Of a DNA stretch of 64,000 bases, positions 17,141 through 24,808 are shown one piece after another. Source of the DNA: Bradyrhizobiaceae bacterium PARB1. Its GTDB lineage: Bacteria; Pseudomonadota; Alphaproteobacteria; Rhizobiales; Xanthobacteraceae. The stretch covers positions 496,001 through 560,000 of the forward strand of contig NKIY01000001.1 in assembly GCA_002256345.1 (NCBI GenBank). Direction: 5' to 3'. Every line of letters begins with the position of its first letter. The first letter of the stretch is position 1. The position numbers and the translations under genes are program-made. A model generated the notes under the pieces. The model saw only the letters and a list, made by a program, of their open reading frames with translations. It ran no database searches and was not told the origin of the DNA.

Positions 17141-17523
17141 TGATTTCAAAGACTTAGAAAATTCGTTGAATGCCCGGACAACGAGTTTTGCGATAGATCG
17201 ACGCCCGCTGCGCCGATCTCGGTGGCTTCCGCCAAGACCTCTCAGATCGATCAGTTTCAGTCCGGAATTTGCAGCAACTCGTCCTCTGGCGAATGCGATC
17301 TGGGCGCTCGTTGATCCCATAAGATGCGATCCAAAGCTCGATATCAGGCCTCGGCCGAACGCTCAGTGCCGAATGAGATCATTAACCCCTTGTTAACCAC
17401 GTCGTCCGAGCCTCCACTTCATGCGGTGGCACCGGAGCCTTCCTGGCCGGTATCCGATAGAGAGGTCGTTCGGCGGACACCGGGCGGCCTCTTGCCAATT
17501 TTCAGGCCTGCGATGGACAAGAT
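17141..17523. other. Intergenic region with an isolated CtrA-type site
   Basis: This is the gap between tRNA-Pro and the terminator of the small membrane protein gene. I see no credible coding frame: the frames crossing it either run through the tRNA or lack start signals. The one notable element is the TTAA-N7-TTAAC motif at 17382-17397 (listed separately). A small RNA driven from that site is possible but not demonstrable here. Confidence 0.5.
17382..17397. promoter_or_regulatory. CtrA-type binding motif (TTAA-N7-TTAAC)
   Basis: TTAA at 17382-17385, seven bases, then TTAAC at 17393-17397 exactly match the consensus of the alphaproteobacterial cell-cycle regulator CtrA. No gene start lies within 150 bases downstream on the plus strand. 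On the minus strand the nearest upstream gene is Sua5, on the far side of the tRNA. Confidence 0.4.
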
Positions 17524-17555
17524 AAAAGCCCGCCGGATAATCCGGGCGGGCTTTT
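17524..17555 (-). terminator. Intrinsic terminator of the small membrane protein gene
   Basis: AAAAGCCCGCC (17524-17534) pairs with GGCGGGCTTTT (17545-17555) with a short inner stem. A T run follows on either strand, so it can work in both directions. It lies 31 bases past the stop of the 42-residue gene on the minus strand. Confidence 0.8.
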
Positions 17556-17586
17556 GCCAGGTAATCGTCAGATCGCGCGCGTCGCG

Positions 17587-17715
17587 TTAGTGCCGAAATC
17601 CGAGATACAGGCCGATCATCGCTACGGCTGACACCAGCGTGAAACAGAACAGGCCCCAGCCGATGATGGTTGCTTCGTCCGGGCCCTTGCGCGCGGTCTT
17701 TCCTTGTACGGTCAA
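17587..17715 (-). CDS. Small single-pass membrane protein (42 residues)
   Basis: A 43-codon frame with start TTG at 17715-17713, preceded on the minus strand by GGGAGAGACGA, a strong ribosome site. The translation begins (M)TVQGKTARKGPDEATIIGW, continues as one hydrophobic helix (about residues 18-38: GWGLFCFTLVSAVAMIGLYL) and ends GFRH. The N-terminus is basic, so it should face the cytoplasm. A strong terminator lies 31 bases downstream. The ribosome site, helix and terminator together support a real gene. I recognise no family; function unknown. Confidence 0.6.
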   Translation of the reverse strand: MTVQGKTARKGPDEATIIGWGLFCFTLVSAVAMIGLYLGFRH

Positions 17716-17834
17716 TCGTCTCTCCCAATCGCTTGTTGCAACCGCATCTGGAGGCGGCGCTTAAGCAAATCGTAACGATGGGAGGCTGCGTGTCTAGATA
17801 GTAATGATGGTGCGGTGCAACGTGACGGCCAGCC

Positions 17835-18182
17835 TCAATCGTTCAGCCGCTTGCGATAGGCGATCGGGTCCATGTCGCGGACATCAACGCTGAGGCTTTT
17901 GGTCTGTGGCAGCAGAGCCGCAAGGGTTTCACGCAGCGATTCGCTGATATTGATCTTCTGCGTGTGGGTCCGGCCTTCCAGCAGATAGACCGAGACGTGG
18001 CAGAAGCCATCTTTCTCCCGCGCTACCAGATAATCTGAAAACGCCGTCGCGCGGACCTTGATGTCCGCAGCCTTCATCGCGCCGGTGTCGGCTGCGGTGT
18101 CATGCACGGCTTCCATCAGCCTGGCGACGTCGAGCAATCCGCCATGGCCGTCGTTGGAATATTCGATGACGAGATGCGGCAT
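17835..18182 (-). CDS. 5-carboxymethyl-2-hydroxymuconate isomerase-like protein (HpaF/CHMI)
   Basis: A 115-residue tautomerase-fold protein. MPHLVIEYS at the N-terminus puts the catalytic Pro at position 2. Together with FCHVSVYLLEGRT and the overall length, this matches CHMI, which isomerises the ring-fission product in the homoprotocatechuate meta pathway. It lies 18 bases behind the IclR gene and is co-directional with the ferredoxin reductase, so it belongs to the catabolic locus at 17.8-29.8 kb. None of the other hpa genes is present. It may therefore act on a related ring-fission product, or the rest of the pathway may lie elsewhere. Confidence 0.82.
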   Translation of the reverse strand: MPHLVIEYSNDGHGGLLDVARLMEAVHDTAADTGAMKAADIKVRATAFSDYLVAREKDGFCHVSVYLLEGRTHTQKINISESLRETLAALLPQTKSLSVDVRDMDPIAYRKRLND

Positions 18183-18200
18183 GGACGTTTCCCCAATTGA

Positions 18201-18986
18201 TCAGAGCAGCAGTGGTTTCACCGTTGCTGCAGCATCGCGCAGCAACGGCAGGAAGCGGTCGATCATCTCGCCAGTGGACACACGGTCCACATGGGCGCCC
18301 ATATTGATCGCGGCGACGATGGCGCCATCATAACGCCGCACCGGCACCGAGATCGAGCGGAAACCTGGCTCGGCCTCGCGATCGACCAGCGAGTAGCCTT
18401 TCTCGCGATCGGTAATGATGGCGGCCTTGATCGATTCCTTGTCGGTCACCGTGAATGGCGTCATCGCCGTCAGTGTCATCGCTTCGAGAATGTCCGTCAG
18501 TTCCTCGTTCGCATATTTGCCAAGCATCGCGCGGCCGACCGACGAGCAATAGGCGGGCAGGCGATAGCCGAGATCGATGCCTGCGGAGAATACACGCGCC
18601 GGGCTCGCACGCGCGACGAAGACAACGTCATTGCCTTGCAGCACGGCGAGCGACGAAATTTCCTGTGCCGCGCTGGAGATCTGGTCGAGCACTGGCTGCA
18701 GGATGGTGACGATCTGGTTCGACGTCATATAGGAGCCGGCCAGCGCCAGCACCTGCGGCGTCAACGCGAACAGTTTCCCGTCGCCGACCACGTAACCGCG
18801 ATGTTCCAGCGTGAACAGAATACGCCGGGCGGTTGCGCGCGGCAGGTCCGCGGCCTTGGCGACATCGCTCAAGGTCATGGGCCGCGAATGGCCACCGAAC
18901 AGCTCGAACACGCGCAAGCCGCGATCGAGACTTTCGATGAAGTCGGTATTGCCGCGTTCCTCGTCGGGCCGTTTGATCTTTGGCAT
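18201..18986 (-). CDS. IclR-family transcriptional regulator
   Basis: A 261-residue regulator. The N-terminal winged helix-turn-helix (about residues 18-80) reads IESLDRGLRVFELFGG, then LSDVAKAADLPRATARRILFTLEHRGYV. The effector domain (about 90-255) includes VGRAMLGKY, GYSLVDREAEPGFRSISVPV and GAIVAAINMGAHVDR. It resembles the PcaR/PobR branch, which controls aromatic catabolism. It sits between the CHMI and reductase genes on the minus strand, 11 bases from the reductase. It probably controls the divergent Rieske operon through the palindromic sites at 20299-20455. The inducer is unknown. Confidence 0.9.
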   Translation of the reverse strand: MPKIKRPDEERGNTDFIESLDRGLRVFELFGGHSRPMTLSDVAKAADLPRATARRILFTLEHRGYVVGDGKLFALTPQVLALAGSYMTSNQIVTILQPVLDQISSAAQEISSLAVLQGNDVVFVARASPARVFSAGIDLGYRLPAYCSSVGRAMLGKYANEELTDILEAMTLTAMTPFTVTDKESIKAAIITDREKGYSLVDREAEPGFRSISVPVRRYDGAIVAAINMGAHVDRVSTGEMIDRFLPLLRDAAATVKPLLL

Positions 18987-18997
18987 GTGGTGTCGGC

Positions 18998-20221
18998 CTA
19001 TTTGCCCGATTCGAATTTCTTCAGATCGAAGGCGAGATCGGCGGCCTGTTCGGGCGTCGGCGACAGAGAAGCGGTAATCAGGCGGCGTGCGATCATCTGG
19101 TCGCCGGGCCGGTTGATACTGTCCACTGCGGTGAGCTTGCCATCGCGATAGTAGAAGACCGAGAACTTGCCGTCATTCATATCGCCGCGGATCACTGCGG
19201 TATCGGTGGGCTCGGACAGGCCGACGATCTGCAGCTTGGCGTCATATTGATCGGACCAGAAGCGCGGCACAGCATCATAGGCTTCCGGCTTGCCCGCGAT
19301 CATCGAGCCCGCAGCCTTGCCCTGATCGGTGGCGTTCTGCACGGCTTCGAGGCGCACGCGTCGGCCGGCGAAGGAGTTGTAATGATTGCTGACATCGCCT
19401 GCGGCATAAATGTTCGCTGCCGAGGTGCGGCCATGTTCATCGACCTCAATACCGTTGGTACTCGCAATGCCGGCCTGCATCGCAAGCTCGTCATTGGCGA
19501 TGCCGCCGATGCCGGCGACGATGAGATCGGCGCGCACGCGCAGGCCGCTCGAGGTGACGACTTCATGCGCGGCCCCATTGCTTTCGATAGCAACAACAGA
19601 TTCGTTGAAGCGGATATCGACGCCGTGCGAACGATGGATGTCGAGCAGGAATTGCGAGATCAGCGGCGACACCGCGCGCTCCAGCAGGCGCGATTGCGCC
19701 TCCATCAGCGTCACTTTCTTGCCGGTCTTGGCGGCAGTTGAAGCGACTTCGAGGCCGATGAAGCCGCCGCCGACGATGACGACGTCTTGCGCTGCTTCGA
19801 GGCGAGGCTTGAGCGTCAGCGCATCGTCGAGCGTGCGCAGATAGACGATGCCGTCGCGGTCGTGACCTGGGATTGTAAGGCGCCTTGCGCGCGAGCCGGT
19901 GGCGATGACGAGCGAGTCGAATGGCAGGCTGTCGCCGCCTTCGAGTTTGATGCGATTGGTTGCGCGATCCAGTTCGACGGCGCGACGGCCGAGCACCATC
20001 TCGATGCCCTGGCCTTTGAAGTAGTCGTCGCCGCGCAGGAAAAGGCTGTTGTGGGCGAGGTCGCCGGACAGGAACGCCTTGGACAGCGGGGGGCGCTGAT
20101 AGGGCAGGTGAATTTCGTCCGCGACAATACGGATCGGCTCCTGATAGCCTTTTTCGCGCGCACTGATACCGGCCTGGACGCCTGCATAAGAGGCGCCGAC
20201 GATGACGAGGCCGTTGCTCAT
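18998..20221 (-). CDS. FAD-dependent ferredoxin reductase-type oxidoreductase
   Basis: A 407-residue NAD(P)H:ferredoxin reductase of the kind that feeds electrons to Rieske oxygenases or cytochrome P450s. The FAD motif GASYAG is at residues 8-13, the segment LPYQRPPLSK is diagnostic, the NADH Rossmann motif GGGFIGLE is in the middle, and the C-terminal FAD segment is IYAAGDVS. I place the start at the ATG at 20221 after AGGGAG; the frame runs 34 codons further without similarity. It is divergent from the Rieske oxygenase, so it is the likely electron donor. However, no ferredoxin gene is present in the locus. Confidence 0.9.
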   Translation of the reverse strand: MSNGLVIVGASYAGVQAGISAREKGYQEPIRIVADEIHLPYQRPPLSKAFLSGDLAHNSLFLRGDDYFKGQGIEMVLGRRAVELDRATNRIKLEGGDSLPFDSLVIATGSRARRLTIPGHDRDGIVYLRTLDDALTLKPRLEAAQDVVIVGGGFIGLEVASTAAKTGKKVTLMEAQSRLLERAVSPLISQFLLDIHRSHGVDIRFNESVVAIESNGAAHEVVTSSGLRVRADLIVAGIGGIANDELAMQAGIASTNGIEVDEHGRTSAANIYAAGDVSNHYNSFAGRRVRLEAVQNATDQGKAAGSMIAGKPEAYDAVPRFWSDQYDAKLQIVGLSEPTDTAVIRGDMNDGKFSVFYYRDGKLTAVDSINRPGDQMIARRLITASLSPTPEQAADLAFDLKKFESGK

Positions 20222-20298
20222 GGGCGCACTCCCTGGGCGCGATCGCCCCGCAATTTCAAAGTGTTCGACATCATTAGCTCCTGATCTCTGTCCGTATA

Positions 20299-20314
20299 TT
20301 GAACAAATGTTCGA
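20299..20314. promoter_or_regulatory. Candidate IclR operator 1 (palindrome)
   Basis: TTGAACAAATGTTCGA is a near-perfect dyad (TGAACA / TGTTCG around AA), 78 bases upstream of the reductase start. IclR proteins bind such short dyads. It shares its GAAC/GTTC half-sites with the array at 20430-20455. Confidence 0.45.
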
Positions 20315-20429
20315 TACTCGCAAGCCGATGTGTTGAGCGGGAAATGCTGCACATGCTCAGTAGGGCAGCAGTTCATGCTGTAAAATTCTGCTTGATTAGA
20401 ATTAGTCCAGCGCTAAAATTCGGACATAA

Positions 20430-20455
20430 GTTCAATAGGCGAACGTAAATCGTTC
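20430..20455. promoter_or_regulatory. Candidate IclR operator 2 (phased GTTC/GAAC array)
   Basis: GTTC at 20430, GAAC at 20441 and GTTC at 20452 form two overlapping dyads (GTTC-N7-GAAC and GAAC-N7-GTTC). The spacing is exactly 11 bases, one helical turn, placing all half-sites on one DNA face. The last is 72 bases upstream of the Rieske start. Confidence 0.45.
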
Positions 20456-20526
20456 AAAGCTGACTTCGCTCACCGGATCGATGTGCTTCGATCAAGTCGA
20501 GTGAAACGAGGAGAGGTCCAAGCGCC

Positions 20527-21894
20527 ATGATGAGCCAAGAGCAGAACGACCTGATCACCCGCGTCGGGCCCAAGGCGCCCGCCGGCAAACTGATGCGCAT
20601 GTATTGGCAGCCTGCCGCGCTCACTGCAGAGCTGGAAGGCGAGCGTCCGATCCGCCCAGTGCGTCTCCTCGGCGAAGATTTCGTTGTCTTCCGTGACGAG
20701 CAGGGCCGCTATGGGCTGCTTGATCGTGACTGCCCGCATCGTGGCGCCGATCTCGCTTTCGGCCGGCTTGAAGGTGGCGGCGTGCGCTGCGCCTTCCATG
20801 GTTGGCTGTTCGATGTCGAAGGCAAGTGCCTGGAAACGCCGGCCGAGCCGAAGAATTCGCGTCTCTGCCAGGGTATCAAGCAGCGCGCTTATCCGGTCGT
20901 GGAGAAGGGCGGCATCCTGTGGGCCTATCTCGGCGAGGGCGAGCCGCCGGCCTTCCCGGAAATCGACTGCTTCGCTGCGCCAGGGCAATACACCTTCGCC
21001 TTCAAGGGCCTGTTTGAGTGCAACTGGCTGCAGGCGTTGGAGGTCGGCATCGATCCCGCTCACGCCTCATTCCTGCATCGCTTCTTCGAGGACGAGGACG
21101 TCAAGGCGTCCTATGGCAAACAGTTCCGCGGCGCTTCGGCCGGCACGGAAGTGCCGATGACCAAGATCCTGCGCGAATATGATCGCCCGATTATCAACGT
21201 GGAATCGACCGAATACGGCTTGCGTCTCATTGCGCTGCGCGAGCTGGATGAGGAGCGCACCCACGTGCGCGTCACTAACCAGCTTTTCCCGCATGGTTTC
21301 GTCATTCCCATGAGCTCGGAAATGACGATCACCCAGTGGCATGTGCCGGTCGATGACGAGAACTGCTACTGGTATGCGATCTTCACCAGCTATACCAAGC
21401 CGGTGGACAAGAAGAAGATGACCGACCAGCGGCTCGAGCTCTATGAGCTGCCGAACTACACCTCGCGCAAGAACAAGCGCAACGATTACGGCTTCGATCC
21501 GCACGAGCAGAAGCACGAGACCTATACGGGCATGGGCGCCGACATCAATGTTCATGACCAGTGGGCAGTGGAGTCCATGGGCAAGATCCAGGACCGCACG
21601 CGCGAGCATCTTGGCTCCAGCGACAAGGCAATCATCGCCTATCGCAAGCTGCTCCGCGCAGAGATCGAGAAGGTCGCCGGCGGCCAGAAGCCGCTGCTGT
21701 TCCTCGATGCCGACAGCGCGCGCAGCATTCAGGGGCCGGGCACCATGGATGGTATCGGCCCGAGCAAGGGCTGGGAAACCTACTGGATGGAAGTTGATGT
21801 CGCCCGCCGCCGCGGCGCGCCATGGATGGCGCCGGTGCCTGCCGATCAGACCGAGCCCGGCCACAACGTCGTCCATCTGCCGGCGGCAGAGTAA
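20527..21894 (+). CDS. Rieske non-haem iron oxygenase, phthalate-dioxygenase type
   Basis: A 455-residue oxygenase alpha subunit. The Rieske [2Fe-2S] motif is C69-P-H71 ... C88-A-F-H91. The mononuclear iron site is NWLQALEVGIDPAHASFLH with bridging D176 and ligands H179 and H184. The length and the lack of a beta-subunit gene place it with phthalate 4,5-dioxygenase or O/N-demethylase-type enzymes, which hydroxylate rings or remove alkyl groups. Both ATG codons at 20527 and 20530 are usable after GAGGAGAGG. It opens the plus-strand operon and faces the reductase and IclR genes. A palindromic repeat separates it from the GS-like gene. The substrate is unknown. Confidence 0.9.
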   Translation: MMSQEQNDLITRVGPKAPAGKLMRMYWQPAALTAELEGERPIRPVRLLGEDFVVFRDEQGRYGLLDRDCPHRGADLAFGRLEGGGVRCAFHGWLFDVEGKCLETPAEPKNSRLCQGIKQRAYPVVEKGGILWAYLGEGEPPAFPEIDCFAAPGQYTFAFKGLFECNWLQALEVGIDPAHASFLHRFFEDEDVKASYGKQFRGASAGTEVPMTKILREYDRPIINVESTEYGLRLIALRELDEERTHVRVTNQLFPHGFVIPMSSEMTITQWHVPVDDENCYWYAIFTSYTKPVDKKKMTDQRLELYELPNYTSRKNKRNDYGFDPHEQKHETYTGMGADINVHDQWAVESMGKIQDRTREHLGSSDKAIIAYRKLLRAEIEKVAGGQKPLLFLDADSARSIQGPGTMDGIGPSKGWETYWMEVDVARRRGAPWMAPVPADQTEPGHNVVHLPAAE

Positions 21895-21904
21895 GTTTAA
21901 GGCC

Positions 21905-21992
21905 GTAGGGTGGGCAAAGCGAAGCGCGCTCACCACGTCGTGCATGGATCGCAATGGTGGGCACCGCGCGAGGGAGCCTTTGCCCACCCTGC
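21905..21992. repeat. Dispersed palindrome, GTAGGRTGGG family (copy B)
   Basis: Outer arms GTAGGGTGGGCAAAG (21905-21919) and CTTTGCCCACCCTGC (21978-21992) enclose an inner GCGCGCTCACCAC / GGTGGGCACCGCGC pair. It lies between the Rieske and GS-like genes and could reduce or process read-through within the operon. Confidence 0.7.
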
Positions 21993-22014
21993 AGCTTGGC
22001 TGTCGTAGGAGAGC

Positions 22015-23454
22015 ATGTTGAGTTTCGTTGAACGTCACGGTTTGTGGTCCGCGGAGCAGAAAGAAGCAGCCGCAAGGCTGCGCGCCCTGGTCGAGGAGCA
22101 GCGGCTGGAAGTGATCCGGCTTTCGTTCCCAGATCAGCATGGCATCCTGAGAGGCAAGACGCTGATCGCAAGCGAAGCGTTGCGCTGCTTCGAAAGCGGC
22201 TGCTCCATCACCACGACGATGTTCGCCAAGGACACTTCGCACAAGACGGTGTTTCCGGTGTTCACGTCTGGCGGCGGCTTCGGCATTCCTGAGATGCAGG
22301 GTGCAGCCGACGTGCTGATGATCCCCGATCCGACGACATTCCGGGTGTTGCCTTGGGCGCCTGAGACGGGTTGGATTCTGTGCGATGTGCATTTCGCCGA
22401 TGGTCGCCCTGTGCCTTTCGCGACACGAAATCTGTTCAAGAAGGTACTCGGAGATCTTGAGACGCGCGGCTACGATTTCATCGCCGGCCTCGAAGTCGAG
22501 TTTCACATCTTCCGCGTCGAAAACGAACGGATGAAACCGGAAGATGCCGGGCAGCCCGGCAATCCACCGGAAGTCAGCCTGCTGTCGCATGGCTACAATT
22601 ATCTCACCGAGCAGCGCTACGATCAGATGGAGCCCGTGCTGGAGATCATCCGGCGCGATGTGCTGGCGCTGAACCTGCCATTGCGCTCGGTGGAGGTCGA
22701 ATACGGCCCGAGCCAGTGCGAGTTCACGTTTCAGCCGACAGTCGGTCTGACGCCTGCCGATAGCATGGTGCTGTTTCGATCAGCCGTGAAGCAGATCGCG
22801 CATCGTCACGGTTATCACGCGACTTTCATGTGCCGTCCGAAGATTCCGAATGTGGTGTCGTCGGGCTGGCATCTGCATCAGTCGATCGTGTCGCGCGCCA
22901 CGGGCGCCAATGCATTCATGCCGACCGAGGGTACGCAGCCGCTATCGTCGTTCGGGCAGGGGTACCTCGCCGGTCTGCTCGCGCATGCGCGCGCGGCAAC
23001 TGTGTTCACCACACCGACCATCAACGGTTACAAGCGCTATCGCTCCTATTCGCTGGCGCCGGACCGTGCCATCTGGGGCAGGGATAACCGTGGCGCGATG
23101 CTGCGTGTGCTGGGCGGTCCTAACGATCCTGCCACGCGTATCGAGAACCGCGTCGGCGAGCCGGCCGCCAATCCATATCTCTATATGTCGTCGCAGATTC
23201 TCTCGGGCCTGGACGGTGTCGATCGCAAGCTCGATCCTGGACCAAGTGCCGATACGCCTTACGAGACCAATGCCGATCTCCTGCCGAAATCGCTGCGCGA
23301 GGCAACGTTCGCGCTCAAGGAGGATCCGTTCTTCCGCGAGAAGATGGGCGCGACCATGGTCGACTATTATACGCACATCAAGAATGCTGAAATCGATCGA
23401 TTCCAGGCAGAAGTTTCCGACTGGGAGCAGCGCGAATATTTCGAAATGTTCTGA
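22015..23454 (+). CDS. Glutamine synthetase-like gamma-glutamyl ligase
   Basis: A 479-residue glutamine synthetase family protein. The metal and substrate residues are kept: Glu pairs in GLEVEFHIF and EVEYGPSQCEFTF, the histidine motif SGWHLHQS, the arginine segment NGYKRYRSYSLAP, and RIENRVGEPAANPYLY. It should therefore be active. It differs from GlnA in length and in the N-terminus, and resembles the ligases that glutamylate amines (PuuA, aniline TdnQ/AtdA1, isopropylamine IpuC types). In this operon a role in ATP-dependent gamma-glutamylation of an amine substrate is more likely than ammonia assimilation, but this is inference. The ATG at 22015 follows a TAGGAGAGC ribosome site. Confidence 0.85.
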   Translation: MLSFVERHGLWSAEQKEAAARLRALVEEQRLEVIRLSFPDQHGILRGKTLIASEALRCFESGCSITTTMFAKDTSHKTVFPVFTSGGGFGIPEMQGAADVLMIPDPTTFRVLPWAPETGWILCDVHFADGRPVPFATRNLFKKVLGDLETRGYDFIAGLEVEFHIFRVENERMKPEDAGQPGNPPEVSLLSHGYNYLTEQRYDQMEPVLEIIRRDVLALNLPLRSVEVEYGPSQCEFTFQPTVGLTPADSMVLFRSAVKQIAHRHGYHATFMCRPKIPNVVSSGWHLHQSIVSRATGANAFMPTEGTQPLSSFGQGYLAGLLAHARAATVFTTPTINGYKRYRSYSLAPDRAIWGRDNRGAMLRVLGGPNDPATRIENRVGEPAANPYLYMSSQILSGLDGVDRKLDPGPSADTPYETNADLLPKSLREATFALKEDPFFREKMGATMVDYYTHIKNAEIDRFQAEVSDWEQREYFEMF

Positions 23455-23561
23455 GCCGCGACGATGACGCGCACCCCGCGTCGTTGCAACGATAATCGGC
23501 ACGTTTATTGAATACGAACAACGACATCAAAATGCATCGATCACTTGAGGGGACAACCAGA

Positions 23562-24737
23562 ATGATAAAGATGAGCCGTTCGATACTTGCACTGGCGATC
23601 GTGGGCGCGATGACGGGAACGGCGAATGCCGACGTCATCAAGGTCGGCGTCATCGGCACCATGTCGGGGCCGTATGCGCTGTTCGGCAAGAACTTCAAGA
23701 TGGGCATCGACGCCTGGGTCGCCGAGAACGGCAACAAGGTCGGCAACCACACCGTCGAATTTATCTATCGTGACGAGGAAGCGCCGAATCCCGCCAAGTC
23801 GAAGGCGCTGGCGCAGGAACTGCTCGTCAAGGACAAGGTGCAATATCTCGCCGGCATCTATTTCACGCCGAATGCCATGGCTGTCGCGCCGCTGCTGGAA
23901 GAATCCAAGACGCCGCTGATCGTGATGAATGCGGCAACCTCGTCCATCGTCGAGAAGAGCCCCTATATCGTTCGCACTTCATTCACCATGTGGCAGAACA
24001 CCGTGCCGGCTGCGAAGGTCGCGTTCAAGAACGGTGCGAAGAAGGTCGCGATTGCCGTCAGCGACTATGGTCCGGGCATCGATGCCGAAGCTGCGTTCAA
24101 AAAGACCTTTGAAGGCGAGGGTGGCGCGGTCGTCGAAGCGATCCGCATTCCGCTCGCCACCACTGATTTCAGCCCGATCATGCAGCGTATCAAGGACTCC
24201 GGCGCTGACACGATCTTCACCTTCCTGCCGTCCGGTCCGCCGACCCTCGGTTTCGTCAAGGCTTATATCGATAACGGCCTGAAGGCCGGCGGCGTCAAGC
24301 TGATGTCGACCGGTGACGTCGTTACCGAGCCGGATCTGCCGAATATCGGCGACGCCGGCATCGGCATCCTTTCGACCTATCACTATTCGGTGTCGCACGA
24401 CTCCAAGGAAAACGCCGCCTTTCTCGCTGCAATGAAGAAGGCCGGTGCGGGCAATGATGAGGTCACCATGACCTCGGTCGCCGCCTATGACGGTGCGCGC
24501 CTGATCTACAAGATGATCGAGGCCACCGACGGCAAGCGCGATCCTGCCAAGGCCGTGGATGCGGTCAAGGACATGAAGTGGGTGTCGCCGCGCGGTCCGG
24601 TGTCGATCGATCCCGCGACCCGCCACATTCGCCAGAACGTCTATCTGCGCAGCGTTGCCAAGGTGGACGGCAAGTTGATCAACAAGGAAGAACAGACCTT
24701 TGCCGATCAGCCCGACTGGGCGCTGAGCAAGCAGTAA
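23562..24737 (+). CDS. Liv-type ABC transporter substrate-binding protein
   Basis: A 391-residue periplasmic binding protein (Peripla_BP_6). I choose the ATG at 23562 because GAGGGG lies ten bases upstream and a signal peptide starts there (MIKMSRSILALAIVGAMTGTANA, cleaved before D24). The frame is open to a TTG at 23508. The mature start VIKVGVIGTMSGPYALFGKNFK and later SYDGA-type segments (VAAYDGARLIYKMIEA) are typical. These proteins bind amino acids, amides or aromatic acids. Position in the Rieske/GS operon suggests it brings in the pathway's substrate. Confidence 0.9.
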   Translation: MIKMSRSILALAIVGAMTGTANADVIKVGVIGTMSGPYALFGKNFKMGIDAWVAENGNKVGNHTVEFIYRDEEAPNPAKSKALAQELLVKDKVQYLAGIYFTPNAMAVAPLLEESKTPLIVMNAATSSIVEKSPYIVRTSFTMWQNTVPAAKVAFKNGAKKVAIAVSDYGPGIDAEAAFKKTFEGEGGAVVEAIRIPLATTDFSPIMQRIKDSGADTIFTFLPSGPPTLGFVKAYIDNGLKAGGVKLMSTGDVVTEPDLPNIGDAGIGILSTYHYSVSHDSKENAAFLAAMKKAGAGNDEVTMTSVAAYDGARLIYKMIEATDGKRDPAKAVDAVKDMKWVSPRGPVSIDPATRHIRQNVYLRSVAKVDGKLINKEEQTFADQPDWALSKQ

Positions 24738-24747
24738 GGACTGGTCA

Positions 24748-24787
24748 TTCCGGGGCGCGTGCAGCGCCAGTCGTCCGCGTCCCGGAA
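24748..24787 (+). other. Hairpin after the substrate-binding protein gene
   Basis: TTCCGGGGCGCG (24748-24759) faces CGCGTCCCGGAA (24776-24787), an imperfect 12-base stem with one bulge. It starts ten bases past the stop codon and has no T run. It may protect the upstream mRNA and so raise binding-protein expression relative to the permease. Confidence 0.55.
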
Positions 24788-24808
24788 ACTCGAAATGTTA
24801 AATCTCAG

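Larger units (their letters stand above)
20222..20526. promoter_or_regulatory. Divergent promoter region between reductase and Rieske oxygenase
   Basis: These 305 bases are A+T-richer than the flanking genes. They carry a near-perfect palindrome at 20299-20314 and an evenly phased GTTC/GAAC array at 20430-20455. An imperfect hairpin (TGCTGC...GCAGCA) lies between them. A ribosome site (GAGGAGAGG) precedes the Rieske start. I see no coding frame. Confidence 0.6.

Noticed and set aside
17075-17320. Minus-strand open frame across the tRNA, ending in SNLRPLRPERSALPG
   Set aside because: This is the well-known artefact translation of the antisense of a tRNA-Pro gene; there is no ribosome site and the tRNA explains the sequence.
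17070-17396. Plus-strand open frame of 108 codons beginning inside the tRNA
   Set aside because: It starts within tRNA-Pro, lacks a ribosome site and has low-complexity composition.
17393-17728. 111-codon minus-strand frame over the small membrane protein
   Set aside because: A different frame in the same place has a strong ribosome site, a membrane helix and a terminator; this frame runs through the terminator and has neither.
21067-22590. 507-codon antisense frame over the Rieske and GS-like genes
   Set aside because: It spans two well-supported plus-strand genes and a palindromic repeat; Arg/His-rich composition is typical of a shadow frame.
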